A stretch of 64,000 nucleotides of DNA from Thermomonas fusca DSM 15424 (GTDB lineage: Bacteria > Pseudomonadota > Gammaproteobacteria > Xanthomonadales > Xanthomonadaceae), in contig NZ_AUIV01000007.1 of assembly GCF_000423885.1 (NCBI RefSeq), positions 62,001 through 126,000 of the forward strand. Reading direction: 5' to 3'. The position numbers and the translations under genes were made by a program. Below the pieces are notes generated by a model that saw only the letters and a list, made by a program, of their open reading frames with translations, did no database searches and was not told the DNA's origin. Shown piece by piece: positions 42,743 through 50,211 of the stretch; position 1 is the first letter of the stretch; every line of letters begins with the position of its first letter.

Positions 42743-43557
42743 CCGTATTCCTCCACGCCGACTGGCCAGCGCCGCCCGGCGTGCGGGCGCTGACCACGCT
42801 GCGGCATGGATTGGGCGCATCGAAGCCGCCGTTCGATACGTTCAACCTCGGTGCGCGCTGCGGCGACGACGCCGAGGCGGTGGCGGAGAACGGGCGCCAG
42901 CTGGAAGCCGCGTTGCTGCTGCCGTCCTCGCCGCACTGGCTGAAGCAGGTGCATGGCGTTGAGGTGGTTCGCTTCGCAGCTCCTGCGCAGGCAGGGGGAG
43001 GCTGGGAGGGGGTTGGCTCGATTGAAGGGCAACCCCACCCCAACCCTCCCCTGCAAGCAAGGGCGGGGGAAGAGCCCGAGGCCGACGCGGCGGTGACCGC
43101 CACGGCGGGCACCGTGCTTGCGATCCTCACCGCCGACTGCCTGCCGGTGGTGTTCGCGGCGAAGGACGGTAGCGAAATCGCCGCTGCCCACGCCGGCTGG
43201 CGCGGCCTGTGTGCAGGCGTGCTGGAGGCCACGGTGGCGGCGATGCGCACCCCGGCTGACCAACTGGTGGCATGGCTGGGCCCCGCGGCCGGGCCGCATG
43301 CCTACGAGGTTGGCGAGGAAGTCCGTGATGCTTTCACCACCCGTGACGGCCGCGCGCGCATGGCGTTCCTGCCCACCCGCCCCGGCCACTGGCGGGTGGA
43401 CCTGTACACGTTGGCGCGGCAGCGCCTGCTGGATGCCGGGGTGACCGACGTCCACGGTGGCGGCCTGTGCACGATTTCCGATCCCGCCCGCTTTTTCTCG
43501 CACCGCCGCGACGGCCGCAGCGGCCGTATCGCCACGCTGGCCTGGATCACGCCTTGA
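42739..43557 (+). CDS. pgeF: PgeF/YfiH-family protein (DUF152) with an in-frame repeat-derived insertion
   Basis: A 272-residue copper/zinc oxidoreductase-like (laccase-fold) protein. The family acts on misincorporated L-Ser in peptidoglycan precursors and on purine nucleosides (family knowledge). Metal ligands are intact: H72 in LKQVHG, C134 in LTADCLPV and H151 in AHAGWRG. Residues ~84-114 (QAGGGWEGVGSIEGQPHPNP and onward to EEPE) are low-complexity, and their DNA is a diverged copy of the palindromic repeat found at 58297-58403. In normal homologues only a few residues link QVHG..V to ADAAVT. Start overlaps rluD (ATGA). Confidence 0.9.
   Translation: MTVFLHADWPAPPGVRALTTLRHGLGASKPPFDTFNLGARCGDDAEAVAENGRQLEAALLLPSSPHWLKQVHGVEVVRFAAPAQAGGGWEGVGSIEGQPHPNPPLQARAGEEPEADAAVTATAGTVLAILTADCLPVVFAAKDGSEIAAAHAGWRGLCAGVLEATVAAMRTPADQLVAWLGPAAGPHAYEVGEEVRDAFTTRDGRARMAFLPTRPGHWRVDLYTLARQRLLDAGVTDVHGGGLCTISDPARFFSHRRDGRSGRIATLAWITP
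42980..43071. repeat. Palindromic repeat copy inside pgeF
   Basis: The order is TGCGCAGGCAGGGGGAGG, then GGGAGGGGGTT, a short spacer, then AACCCCACCCCAACCCTCCC and CTGCAAGCAAGGGCGGGG. It follows the same order as the minus strand of the intergenic element at 58297-58403. Its length keeps the reading frame open. Arms are degenerate compared with the intergenic copy, suggesting an older insertion. Confidence 0.75.
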
Positions 43558-44096
43558 GCGCCGCGCCAGCGGCGACCTTGTTCCAGCAGGCGCTGGGTGC
43601 GGCGTTCTACACCCTGCCGGAGGCCGTGCGCCGCGTGCATGCGGTGCGCGGCACGGCGCGCTATGTCGGGATCGCCAGCGTCGAACGCGGCCGCAACCCT
43701 CTGGCGCGGCTGTGCGCGCGCATCGCCGGGTTGCCGAAGGCGGTGTGCGATGCACCGACCACGGTCGAGTTCATTGCCGACGCGGCGCGTGAAACCTGGC
43801 GCCGCGATTTCGGGGGCACACGCATGCAGACGCGGCTGGCGTTCAAGCGTGGTCTGCTGCGCGAACGGCTGGGGCCGCTGCAATTTCGCTACCACCTGCA
43901 TCCGGGCGATCAGGCGCTGTGGTGGCAGGTCGCTGGTGTGCGCGTGTTCGGCCTCCTGCCGCTGCCGGCCGGCTGGTTCGAGGGCGTGCGTTGTCGCGAA
44001 CGCGAGCACGCCGGTCGCTACGAATTCCTGGTGGAGGCACGCCTGCCGCTGGTGGGGCTGGTGGTGCGCTACGAAGGCTGGCTGGCGCCGGCCTGA
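43554..44096 (+). CDS. DUF4166 domain protein
   Basis: A 180-residue soluble protein. LFQQALGAAFYTLPEAVRRV at the N-terminus, then EFIADAARETWRRDFGGTRM and LGPLQFRYHLHPGDQALWWQ fit DUF4166, an uncharacterised domain. No ATG is available upstream of the conserved start. TTG 43554 overlaps the pgeF stop by 4 bases (TTGA), which suggests coupled translation; GTG 43467 would overlap pgeF by 91 bases. The 3' end overlaps the opposite-strand GIY-YIG gene by 28 bases. Confidence 0.72.
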   Translation: MSAAPAATLFQQALGAAFYTLPEAVRRVHAVRGTARYVGIASVERGRNPLARLCARIAGLPKAVCDAPTTVEFIADAARETWRRDFGGTRMQTRLAFKRGLLRERLGPLQFRYHLHPGDQALWWQVAGVRVFGLLPLPAGWFEGVRCREREHAGRYEFLVEARLPLVGLVVRYEGWLAPA

Positions 44097-44356
44097 GCGG
44101 CGTCGGCGCCGTCGAGCAGCCAGCCCAGCTTGCGCGCCTTCGGCTGGCGCTTGAGCGCGCATTCCGCGCGCAGCGCGCTGCCGCGGTCCGGATAGGCGCG
44201 GCTGCCGAGCACGCATTCCGGTGGGTGCGAACGGGTGTACTTCGCGCCCGTGCCGGCCGCATGCTGGCGGAACCGGCGTTCGACGTCGGTGGCGATGCCG
44301 GCATACAGGCTGCCGTCGCGGCAGCGCAGCAGGTACAGGTGCCAGCCGTCGGTCAT
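44069..44356 (-). CDS. GIY-YIG nuclease domain protein (UPF0213-like)
   Basis: A 95-residue single-domain protein. LYLLRCRDGSLYAGIATDVE holds the degenerate GIY and YIG (YAG) motifs, with the catalytic Arg in ERRFRQH, then GTGAKYTRSHPPE and the C-terminal ECALKRQPKARKL. This is the YhbQ/UPF0213 type. Its DNA target, if any, is unknown. The start overlaps the M20 peptidase stop by 4 bases. It runs 28 bases into the tail of the convergent DUF4166 gene. Confidence 0.85.
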   Translation of the reverse strand: MTDGWHLYLLRCRDGSLYAGIATDVERRFRQHAAGTGAKYTRSHPPECVLGSRAYPDRGSALRAECALKRQPKARKLGWLLDGADAAQAGASQPS

Positions 44357-45663
44357 CGCGGCGTGCGCGCCAACCGCCCCATCAGCACCGCGCTGCGCAA
44401 CGCCTGGCGCGGGATGCTCGCCAGGTCGACGGTCTCGCCATCGGCGTGCGCGCGCGATCCGGCTGCGCCCATCCCGGCAAGCACGTCCGCGTCGGCGGCG
44501 ACGAAGCTGGAGTCGGCGGCGCCGCGCTTGGCCGGATCCCACTCACCCATCGTCGGCAGGCCGAGATCGGTGTTGACCTGGTTGAGCAGGGCGAGCAGGG
44601 CGCGATTTCCGGCGGTGGGTGCCATCGGCGGATAGGCGTCCGCGAACACCAGCGTCGCGCCCGTCTTCGGCAGGTGCTGCGCCACGATCGCCTGCATCCG
44701 CGCCCGTGTGCGTGCTTCCTGCTCCGGCGTCAGCGCCCGCAGGTCGCCCACCGCGGCCGCGCGTTCCGCCATGATGTTGGTCTTGCCTGCGGCGCTGCCG
44801 CGGGCGCCGTCCGGCGCGAGCGCCGCCGGCGTGCCGCCGACCATGAGGCCGACATTGAGGGTGAGGTTGGGCTCGGGGAGCTCGCGCCGGAACCCGTCGA
44901 GGATGCGCGCCAGTTCGTAGTTCGCCCCGTAGCCGAGCGCGTCGCCGAACACGCCGCTGGAATGGCCGGTCAGGCCGGTGGCGGTGAGCTCCCAGTCGGC
45001 CACGCCGCGCCGCGCGATGGTCGCGTGGTCGCGTCCGCCATCGACGATCAAGCCCTCGTACTCCAGCGCCACGTCTGCCCATTTGCCCGCCGCGACGAGA
45101 TCGGCGCGTGCCGCCTCCAGCGGCGTGCCGGCGGATTCCTCGTCGCCGGTCAGCACCACCTTGATGTCGGCATCTCGCAACGTGCCGGCGGCATGCATGG
45201 CGCGCAACGCGGCGACGATGATCACCACGCCGCCCTTGTCGTCACCGATGCCGGGGCCGGTGGCGGTATCGCCATTGCGGACGAAACGCTGGAACGGCGA
45301 GTCCGGCTCGAACACGGTGTCCAAGTGGCCGATCAGCAGGATGCGCTTGCCGCGCCCGTTGCCCGTATGGGTGGCGACGAGGTGGCCCGCGCGCCCGGTC
45401 GCGCGCATGTCGATCCATGCCACGTCGAAGCCCAGCGGCTCCAGCTCGGCGCGGACGATGTTGCCCGCCGCCTTCACGCCGGCCAGGTTGAGCGTGCCCG
45501 AATTCTGGTTGACCAGCCGCTCAAGCAGCGCCATCGCGTGCGGCTGGTCGGCCTCGATCGAGGCCTGCAGGCGTTGCTCGGCGGCCACAGGCGTTGCTCC
45601 GGCACAGGGGCCGACGGACAGCGCGAGCAGCAGGCCGCAGGCCAGGACGCGGGAGCGGAGCAT
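44353..45663 (-). CDS. Exported M20-family metallopeptidase (carboxypeptidase G2-like)
   Basis: A 436-residue enzyme with a signal peptide (MLRSRVLACGLLLALSVGPC, cleavage likely after CAGA). Two-zinc ligands: His in LLIGHLDTVFE, bridging Asp in GPGIGDDKGGVV, general base/ligand Glu pair in LTGDEESAGT, and a C-terminal His in GSRAHADGETVD. The dimerisation domain lies between (ELTATGLTGHSSGVFGDALG). It resembles CPG2-type glutamate carboxypeptidases. Substrate unknown. Divergent from clpB. Confidence 0.9.
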   Translation of the reverse strand: MLRSRVLACGLLLALSVGPCAGATPVAAEQRLQASIEADQPHAMALLERLVNQNSGTLNLAGVKAAGNIVRAELEPLGFDVAWIDMRATGRAGHLVATHTGNGRGKRILLIGHLDTVFEPDSPFQRFVRNGDTATGPGIGDDKGGVVIIVAALRAMHAAGTLRDADIKVVLTGDEESAGTPLEAARADLVAAGKWADVALEYEGLIVDGGRDHATIARRGVADWELTATGLTGHSSGVFGDALGYGANYELARILDGFRRELPEPNLTLNVGLMVGGTPAALAPDGARGSAAGKTNIMAERAAAVGDLRALTPEQEARTRARMQAIVAQHLPKTGATLVFADAYPPMAPTAGNRALLALLNQVNTDLGLPTMGEWDPAKRGAADSSFVAADADVLAGMGAAGSRAHADGETVDLASIPRQALRSAVLMGRLARTPR

Positions 45664-45724
45664 GGGCAGATTCCGGGTGGAAAGCGGCGACCATAACCCA
45701 GTCTCAACGAGTGATGCGATTTGA

Positions 45725-45752
45725 CTTGAATCACGGCGCGGCAGCCGCATGT
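45725..45752 (+). promoter_or_regulatory. Sigma-32 (RpoH)-like promoter of clpB
   Basis: CTTGAA (45725-45730) and CCGCATGT (45745-45752) are 14 bases apart, close to the heat-shock consensus CTTGAA-N13/17-CCCCATNT (one mismatch). They lie 45 bases before the clpB start, where a heat-shock promoter is expected. Confidence 0.6.
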
Positions 45753-45796
45753 GGAGGACATTGGGCCGCGCCGGCCCCGACTCACAGGATCCCGTC

Positions 45797-48379
45797 ATGC
45801 GAATGGACAAGCTCACGTCGCGTTTCCAGCAGGCGATCAGCGACGCCCAGTCGCTGGCCGTCGGCCGCGACCACACCATCATCGAACCCGCCCACCTGCT
45901 GCTGGCGCTGCTGGACCAGCAGGGCGGCGGCACCCGCCCGCTGCTGGCGCAGGCCGGCGTCAACGTGCCGGTGCTGCGCGAGCGCCTGGTCGAGGCGCTG
46001 GACCGGCTGCCCAAGGTCAGCGGCCAGGCCGGCAACGTGCAGGCCGGCAACGACCTCATCCGCCTGTTCAACGTCACCGACAAGCTGGCCCAGCAGCGCG
46101 GCGATGCCTACATCGCCAGCGAGCTGTTCCTGCTGGCGGCGCTGGAGGAATCCGGCGAAGCCGGCAAGGCGCTGAAGGCCGCCGGCGCGAACAAACAGAA
46201 ACTCGAAGCGGCCATCGACAAGCTGCGCGGGGGCGAGAAAGTGACCGACGAGAATGCGGAAGACGCGCGGCAGGCGCTGGAGAAATACACGATCGATCTC
46301 ACCGCGCGCGCGGAGAGTGGCAAGCTCGATCCGGTGGTGGGCCGCGACGAGGAGATTCGCCGCACCATCCAGGTGCTGCAGCGGCGCACCAAGAACAATC
46401 CGGTGCTGATCGGCGAGCCGGGCGTGGGCAAGACGGCGATCGTCGAAGGCCTGGCCCAGCGCATCATAAACAACGAAGTGCCGGAAGGCTTGCGCGGCAA
46501 GCGCCTGCTGTCGCTGGACATGGGTGCGCTGATCGCCGGCGCCAAGTTCCGCGGCGAGTTCGAGGAGCGGCTGAAGGCGGTGCTGAACGACCTGTCGAAG
46601 AACGAAGGCCAGATCATCCTGTTCATCGATGAACTGCACACCATGGTCGGCGCCGGCAAGGCCGAAGGGTCGATGGACGCCGGCAACATGCTCAAGCCCG
46701 CGCTGGCGCGCGGCGAGCTGCACTGCATCGGCGCCACCACGCTGGACGAATACCGCAAGTACGTGGAGAAGGATGCCGCGCTGGAGCGCCGCTTCCAGAA
46801 GGTGTTCGTGGGCGAGCCGTCGGTGGAGGACACGATCGCCATCCTGCGCGGGCTGAAGGAGCGCTACGCCGTGCACCACGGCGTGGAGATCACCGACCCG
46901 GCCATCGTCGCCGCCGCCACGCTGTCCAACCGCTACATCGCCGACCGCCAGCTGCCGGACAAGGCCATCGACCTGATGGACGAGGCCGCCTCGCGCATCC
47001 GCATGGAGATCGACTCCAAGCCGGAGGAGATGGACCGCAAGGAGCGCCGGCTCATCCAGCTCAAGATCCAGCGCGAGGCGCTGAAGAAGGAGAAGGACGC
47101 CGAGTCGAAGCAGCGCCTGGCCGATCTCGAAAAGGAGATAGCCGTGCTGGAGCGCGAGTACAGCGACCTGGAGGAGGTGTGGAAGGCCGAGAAGGCCACC
47201 CTGCAGGGCGCGACCCGGATCAAGGAGCAGATCGAAGCCGCGCGGCTGGAGCTGGAAGCCGCGCAGCGCAAGCAGGATTTCGCCGCGATGAGCGAGATCC
47301 AGTACGGCCGAATCCCGGAGCTGGAGAAGCAGCTGGCCGCCGCACAGGAGGCTGAAACGAAGGGCTTCACCCTCCTGCAGGACAAGGTGACGGCGGAAGA
47401 GATCGCGCAGGTGGTGGCGCGCTGGACCGGTATCCCGGTCAGCAAGATGCTGGAAGGCGAGCGCGAGAAGCTGCTGCAGATGGAAGCGCAGCTGCACACC
47501 CGCGTGGTGGGGCAGGAAGAGGCGATCAAGGTGGTGTCCGACGCGGTGCGCCGTTCGCGCGCCGGCCTGTCCGATCCCAATCGCCCCAGCGGTTCGTTCC
47601 TGTTCCTCGGCCCCACCGGTGTGGGCAAGACCGAGCTGTGCAAGGCGCTGGCCGAATTCCTGTTTGACAGCAGCGATGCGATGGTGCGCATCGACATGAG
47701 CGAGTTCATGGAGAAGCACGCGGTGAGCCGTCTGATCGGCGCGCCCCCGGGCTATGTCGGCTATGAAGAAGGCGGCTACCTGACCGAGGCAGTGCGTCGC
47801 CGTCCGTACAGCGTGATCCTGCTGGACGAGGTGGAGAAGGCGCATCCGGACGTGTTCAACATCCTGCTGCAGGTGCTGGACGATGGCCGCCTGACCGATG
47901 GCCAGGGCCGCACCGTGGATTTCCGCAACACGGTGATCGTGATGACGTCCAACCTCGGCTCCCACCAGATCCAGGAGCTGGCCGGGGATGATTCACCCGA
48001 AGCCTATGTGCAGATGAAGGCCTCGGTGATGGGCGTGGTGCAGGCGCACTTCCGGCCGGAGTTCATCAACCGGCTGGACGACATCGTGGTGTTCCACCCG
48101 CTGGACAAGGCGCAGATCAAGCAGATCGCGCGCATCCAGCTGCGCGGGCTGGAAAAGCGGTTGGGCGAGCGCGGCATCCGCATCGAACTGAGCGATGCGG
48201 CCTTTGATCTGCTCGGCAATGTCGGTTTCGATCCGGTGTACGGCGCGCGCCCGCTCAAGCGCGCCATCCAGCAGCAGCTGGAGAACCCGCTGGCGCAGGA
48301 CATCCTGGCCGGCAGGTTCGGCAATGGCGATACGGTCAAGGTGGATGCCGACGGTGGCAGGCTGGTGTTCGTGAAGTAA
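45797..48379 (+). CDS. clpB: ATP-dependent disaggregase ClpB
   Basis: An 860-residue hexameric Hsp100 chaperone that rescues aggregated proteins with DnaK. Order: Clp N domain (1-145), first AAA+ (Walker A GEPGVGKT at 206-213), the long ClpB-specific coiled-coil middle domain (about residues 400-530, Lys/Glu-rich), second AAA+ (GPTGVGKTELCKALAEF near 610; GAPPGYVGYEEGGYLTE pore loop), and the C-terminal domain. ATG 45797 has AGGA 7 bases upstream. A heat-shock-type promoter precedes it and a strong hairpin follows. Confidence 0.98.
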   Translation: MRMDKLTSRFQQAISDAQSLAVGRDHTIIEPAHLLLALLDQQGGGTRPLLAQAGVNVPVLRERLVEALDRLPKVSGQAGNVQAGNDLIRLFNVTDKLAQQRGDAYIASELFLLAALEESGEAGKALKAAGANKQKLEAAIDKLRGGEKVTDENAEDARQALEKYTIDLTARAESGKLDPVVGRDEEIRRTIQVLQRRTKNNPVLIGEPGVGKTAIVEGLAQRIINNEVPEGLRGKRLLSLDMGALIAGAKFRGEFEERLKAVLNDLSKNEGQIILFIDELHTMVGAGKAEGSMDAGNMLKPALARGELHCIGATTLDEYRKYVEKDAALERRFQKVFVGEPSVEDTIAILRGLKERYAVHHGVEITDPAIVAAATLSNRYIADRQLPDKAIDLMDEAASRIRMEIDSKPEEMDRKERRLIQLKIQREALKKEKDAESKQRLADLEKEIAVLEREYSDLEEVWKAEKATLQGATRIKEQIEAARLELEAAQRKQDFAAMSEIQYGRIPELEKQLAAAQEAETKGFTLLQDKVTAEEIAQVVARWTGIPVSKMLEGEREKLLQMEAQLHTRVVGQEEAIKVVSDAVRRSRAGLSDPNRPSGSFLFLGPTGVGKTELCKALAEFLFDSSDAMVRIDMSEFMEKHAVSRLIGAPPGYVGYEEGGYLTEAVRRRPYSVILLDEVEKAHPDVFNILLQVLDDGRLTDGQGRTVDFRNTVIVMTSNLGSHQIQELAGDDSPEAYVQMKASVMGVVQAHFRPEFINRLDDIVVFHPLDKAQIKQIARIQLRGLEKRLGERGIRIELSDAAFDLLGNVGFDPVYGARPLKRAIQQQLENPLAQDILAGRFGNGDTVKVDADGGRLVFVK

Positions 48380-48391
48380 CCGCCAAGTACG

Positions 48392-48423
48392 CCCCGCCGG
48401 GTGGCTGTTGCCACCCGGCGGGG
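48392..48423. terminator. Bidirectional hairpin between clpB and the Kef-type antiporter gene
   Basis: CCCCGCCGGGTGGC (48392-48405) and GCCACCCGGCGGGG (48410-48423) form a perfect 14-bp stem with a TGTT loop between convergent genes. There is no T-tract, so termination may need Rho or serve mainly to shield transcript ends. Confidence 0.65.
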
Positions 48424-48428
48424 ATGTG

Positions 48429-50099
48429 TCAAGCCCGCAGGGCGCGATAGGGCGGCGTGGCCATCACCATTTCGGTCAGCGAATAGGCCAGCTCACGCTC
48501 GGCCAGTACCGCCGCGTCGGCGCCGTGGCCGAGCAGGTGCTTCACCTGCGCTTCGCTGTGGGCGCGTGCGAGCACGCTGAGGGCTGGATTGATCGCCTTC
48601 AGCCGCTCGATCGCCTCGCCGGCCTCCAGTGCCTGTGGCATCGCGAAGATCGCCAGGTTGGCGCGCTCCGGCGCCGCTTCCTGCATCACCCGCCGGTTGG
48701 CGACGTTGCCACGGACGGTGGGGAACCCACCGGCGCGCGCCTGCACCACCCGGTCGGCATCGTCCTCGATCACCACCACCGGTACGCCGCGTTCCTTCAG
48801 CAGCTGCGCCAGCTGGCTGCCGACGCGGCCGTAGCCGACCACGATGGCGTGGCCGCCGATGTCCAGCGGCACCACGTCCGGCTCCGGCGGCGCATTGGCG
48901 AGGACGCGCGCGTCTTCGCGCAGCTGCCAGCGGTCCAGCACCATGAACAGGATCGGGTTGAGCATGATGGTGATCAGCGCGCCCGCCAGCACCAGGTCGT
49001 GGCCGTCCTTGGGCAGGATCTTCAGCGACAAGCCAAGGCCGGCGATGATGAAGGCGAATTCGCCGATCTGCGCCAGGCTGGTGGAGATGGTCAGTGCGGT
49101 GGCGTTGGGGTGGCCGAACGCGCGCACGATGGCGTAGGCGGCAATGGACTTGCCGAACACGATGATCAGGGTGGTCGCCAGTACCTGCAGCGGATGCTCG
49201 ATCAAGATGCGCGGGTCGAACAACATGCCCACCGAGACGAAGAACAGCACCGCGAAGGCGTCGCGCATCGGCAGCGAGTCCTGCGCCGCCTGGTGGCTGA
49301 ACTCGGACTCGTTGAGTAGCATGCCGGCGAAGAACGCGCCCAGCGCGAAGCTCACCCCGAACAGTTCGGCCGAACCGAACGCCACGCCCATAGCGATCGA
49401 CAGCACCGCCAGGGTGAACAGTTCGCGCGAGCCGGTGCCGGCGATCCGTTCCAGCACCCACGGGATCGCGCGGCGGCCGACGATCAGCATGAACGCGACG
49501 AACGCTGCGACCTTGCCGAAGGTGATCGCCAGCGCTTTGATGATGTCGCCGGCGCCGACTTCTTCGCCACCGCCCAGTGCCCCGGCCAGCGCCGGGATCA
49601 GCACCAGCGCGATCACGCAGGCCAGGTCTTCCACGATCAGCCAGCCCACCGCGATCTTGCCGCGGCGGGTATCCAGCAGGCGCCGTTCCTCCATCGCCCG
49701 CAGCAGCACCACGGTGCTGGCGGTGGCCAGCGAGAAGCCGAAGATCAGCCCCTCGATGTGGCGCCAGCCCATCAGCTCGGCCAGGCCCCAGCCCAGCAAC
49801 GTGGCGACCGCGATCTGCCCGACCGCACCGGGAATGGCGATGTTCTTCACCGACATCAGGTCGCGCAGCGAGAAGTGCAGGCCCACCCCGAACATCAGCA
49901 GGATCACGCCGATCTCCGCCAGCTGCGGCGCCAGCTCCGGATCGCCCACGAAGCCGGGCGTGAACGGCCCGGCCAACACCCCCGCCAGCAGGTAGCCCAC
50001 CAGCGGCGACAGCCGCAGGCGGTTGGCCAGTGCGCCCAGCGCGAAGGCGAGCACGAAGCCGAACACGAGGATGGCGATGAGCGAGGTGTGATGCGGCAT
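48429..50099 (-). CDS. Kef/YbaL-type monovalent cation:proton antiporter
   Basis: A 556-residue CPA2 transporter with 12 or so helices (starting SLIAILVFGFVLAFALGALA; conserved FGFSLATASTVVLLRAMEE and SFALGAFFAGMLLNESEFS) followed by a cytoplasmic TrkA-N domain (HAIVVGYGRVGSQLAQLL, then VVIEDD) that binds a nucleotide. It resembles E. coli YbaL/RosB more than KefB or KefC. Probably K+ efflux under stress. ATG 50099 (MPHHTSLI) is chosen. Confidence 0.9.
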   Translation of the reverse strand: MPHHTSLIAILVFGFVLAFALGALANRLRLSPLVGYLLAGVLAGPFTPGFVGDPELAPQLAEIGVILLMFGVGLHFSLRDLMSVKNIAIPGAVGQIAVATLLGWGLAELMGWRHIEGLIFGFSLATASTVVLLRAMEERRLLDTRRGKIAVGWLIVEDLACVIALVLIPALAGALGGGEEVGAGDIIKALAITFGKVAAFVAFMLIVGRRAIPWVLERIAGTGSRELFTLAVLSIAMGVAFGSAELFGVSFALGAFFAGMLLNESEFSHQAAQDSLPMRDAFAVLFFVSVGMLFDPRILIEHPLQVLATTLIIVFGKSIAAYAIVRAFGHPNATALTISTSLAQIGEFAFIIAGLGLSLKILPKDGHDLVLAGALITIMLNPILFMVLDRWQLREDARVLANAPPEPDVVPLDIGGHAIVVGYGRVGSQLAQLLKERGVPVVVIEDDADRVVQARAGGFPTVRGNVANRRVMQEAAPERANLAIFAMPQALEAGEAIERLKAINPALSVLARAHSEAQVKHLLGHGADAAVLAERELAYSLTEMVMATPPYRALRA

Positions 50100-50162
50100 G
50101 GGGGCTCCGACAGGGCGATGCCCCGATGATCGCACGCGTCAGGGACGGGCCGGAAACCGAAA

Positions 50163-50182
50163 CGCCCCGGAAATCCGGGGCG
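50163..50182 (-). terminator. Hairpin terminator after the TonB-dependent receptor gene
   Basis: CGCCCCGG (50163-50170) and CCGGGGCG (50175-50182) pair around AAAT. On the minus strand the stem is followed by TTTCGGTTTC, a moderate T-tract, about 30 bases after the receptor stop. Confidence 0.65.
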
Positions 50183-50211
50183 CTCGGGTGGAAATGAACG
50201 CGGGGTTCAGC

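Noticed and set aside
45782..47965. A 727-codon minus-strand open frame inside clpB
   Set aside because: Pure antisense of a highly conserved gene; composition is His/Leu/Arg-rich and featureless.
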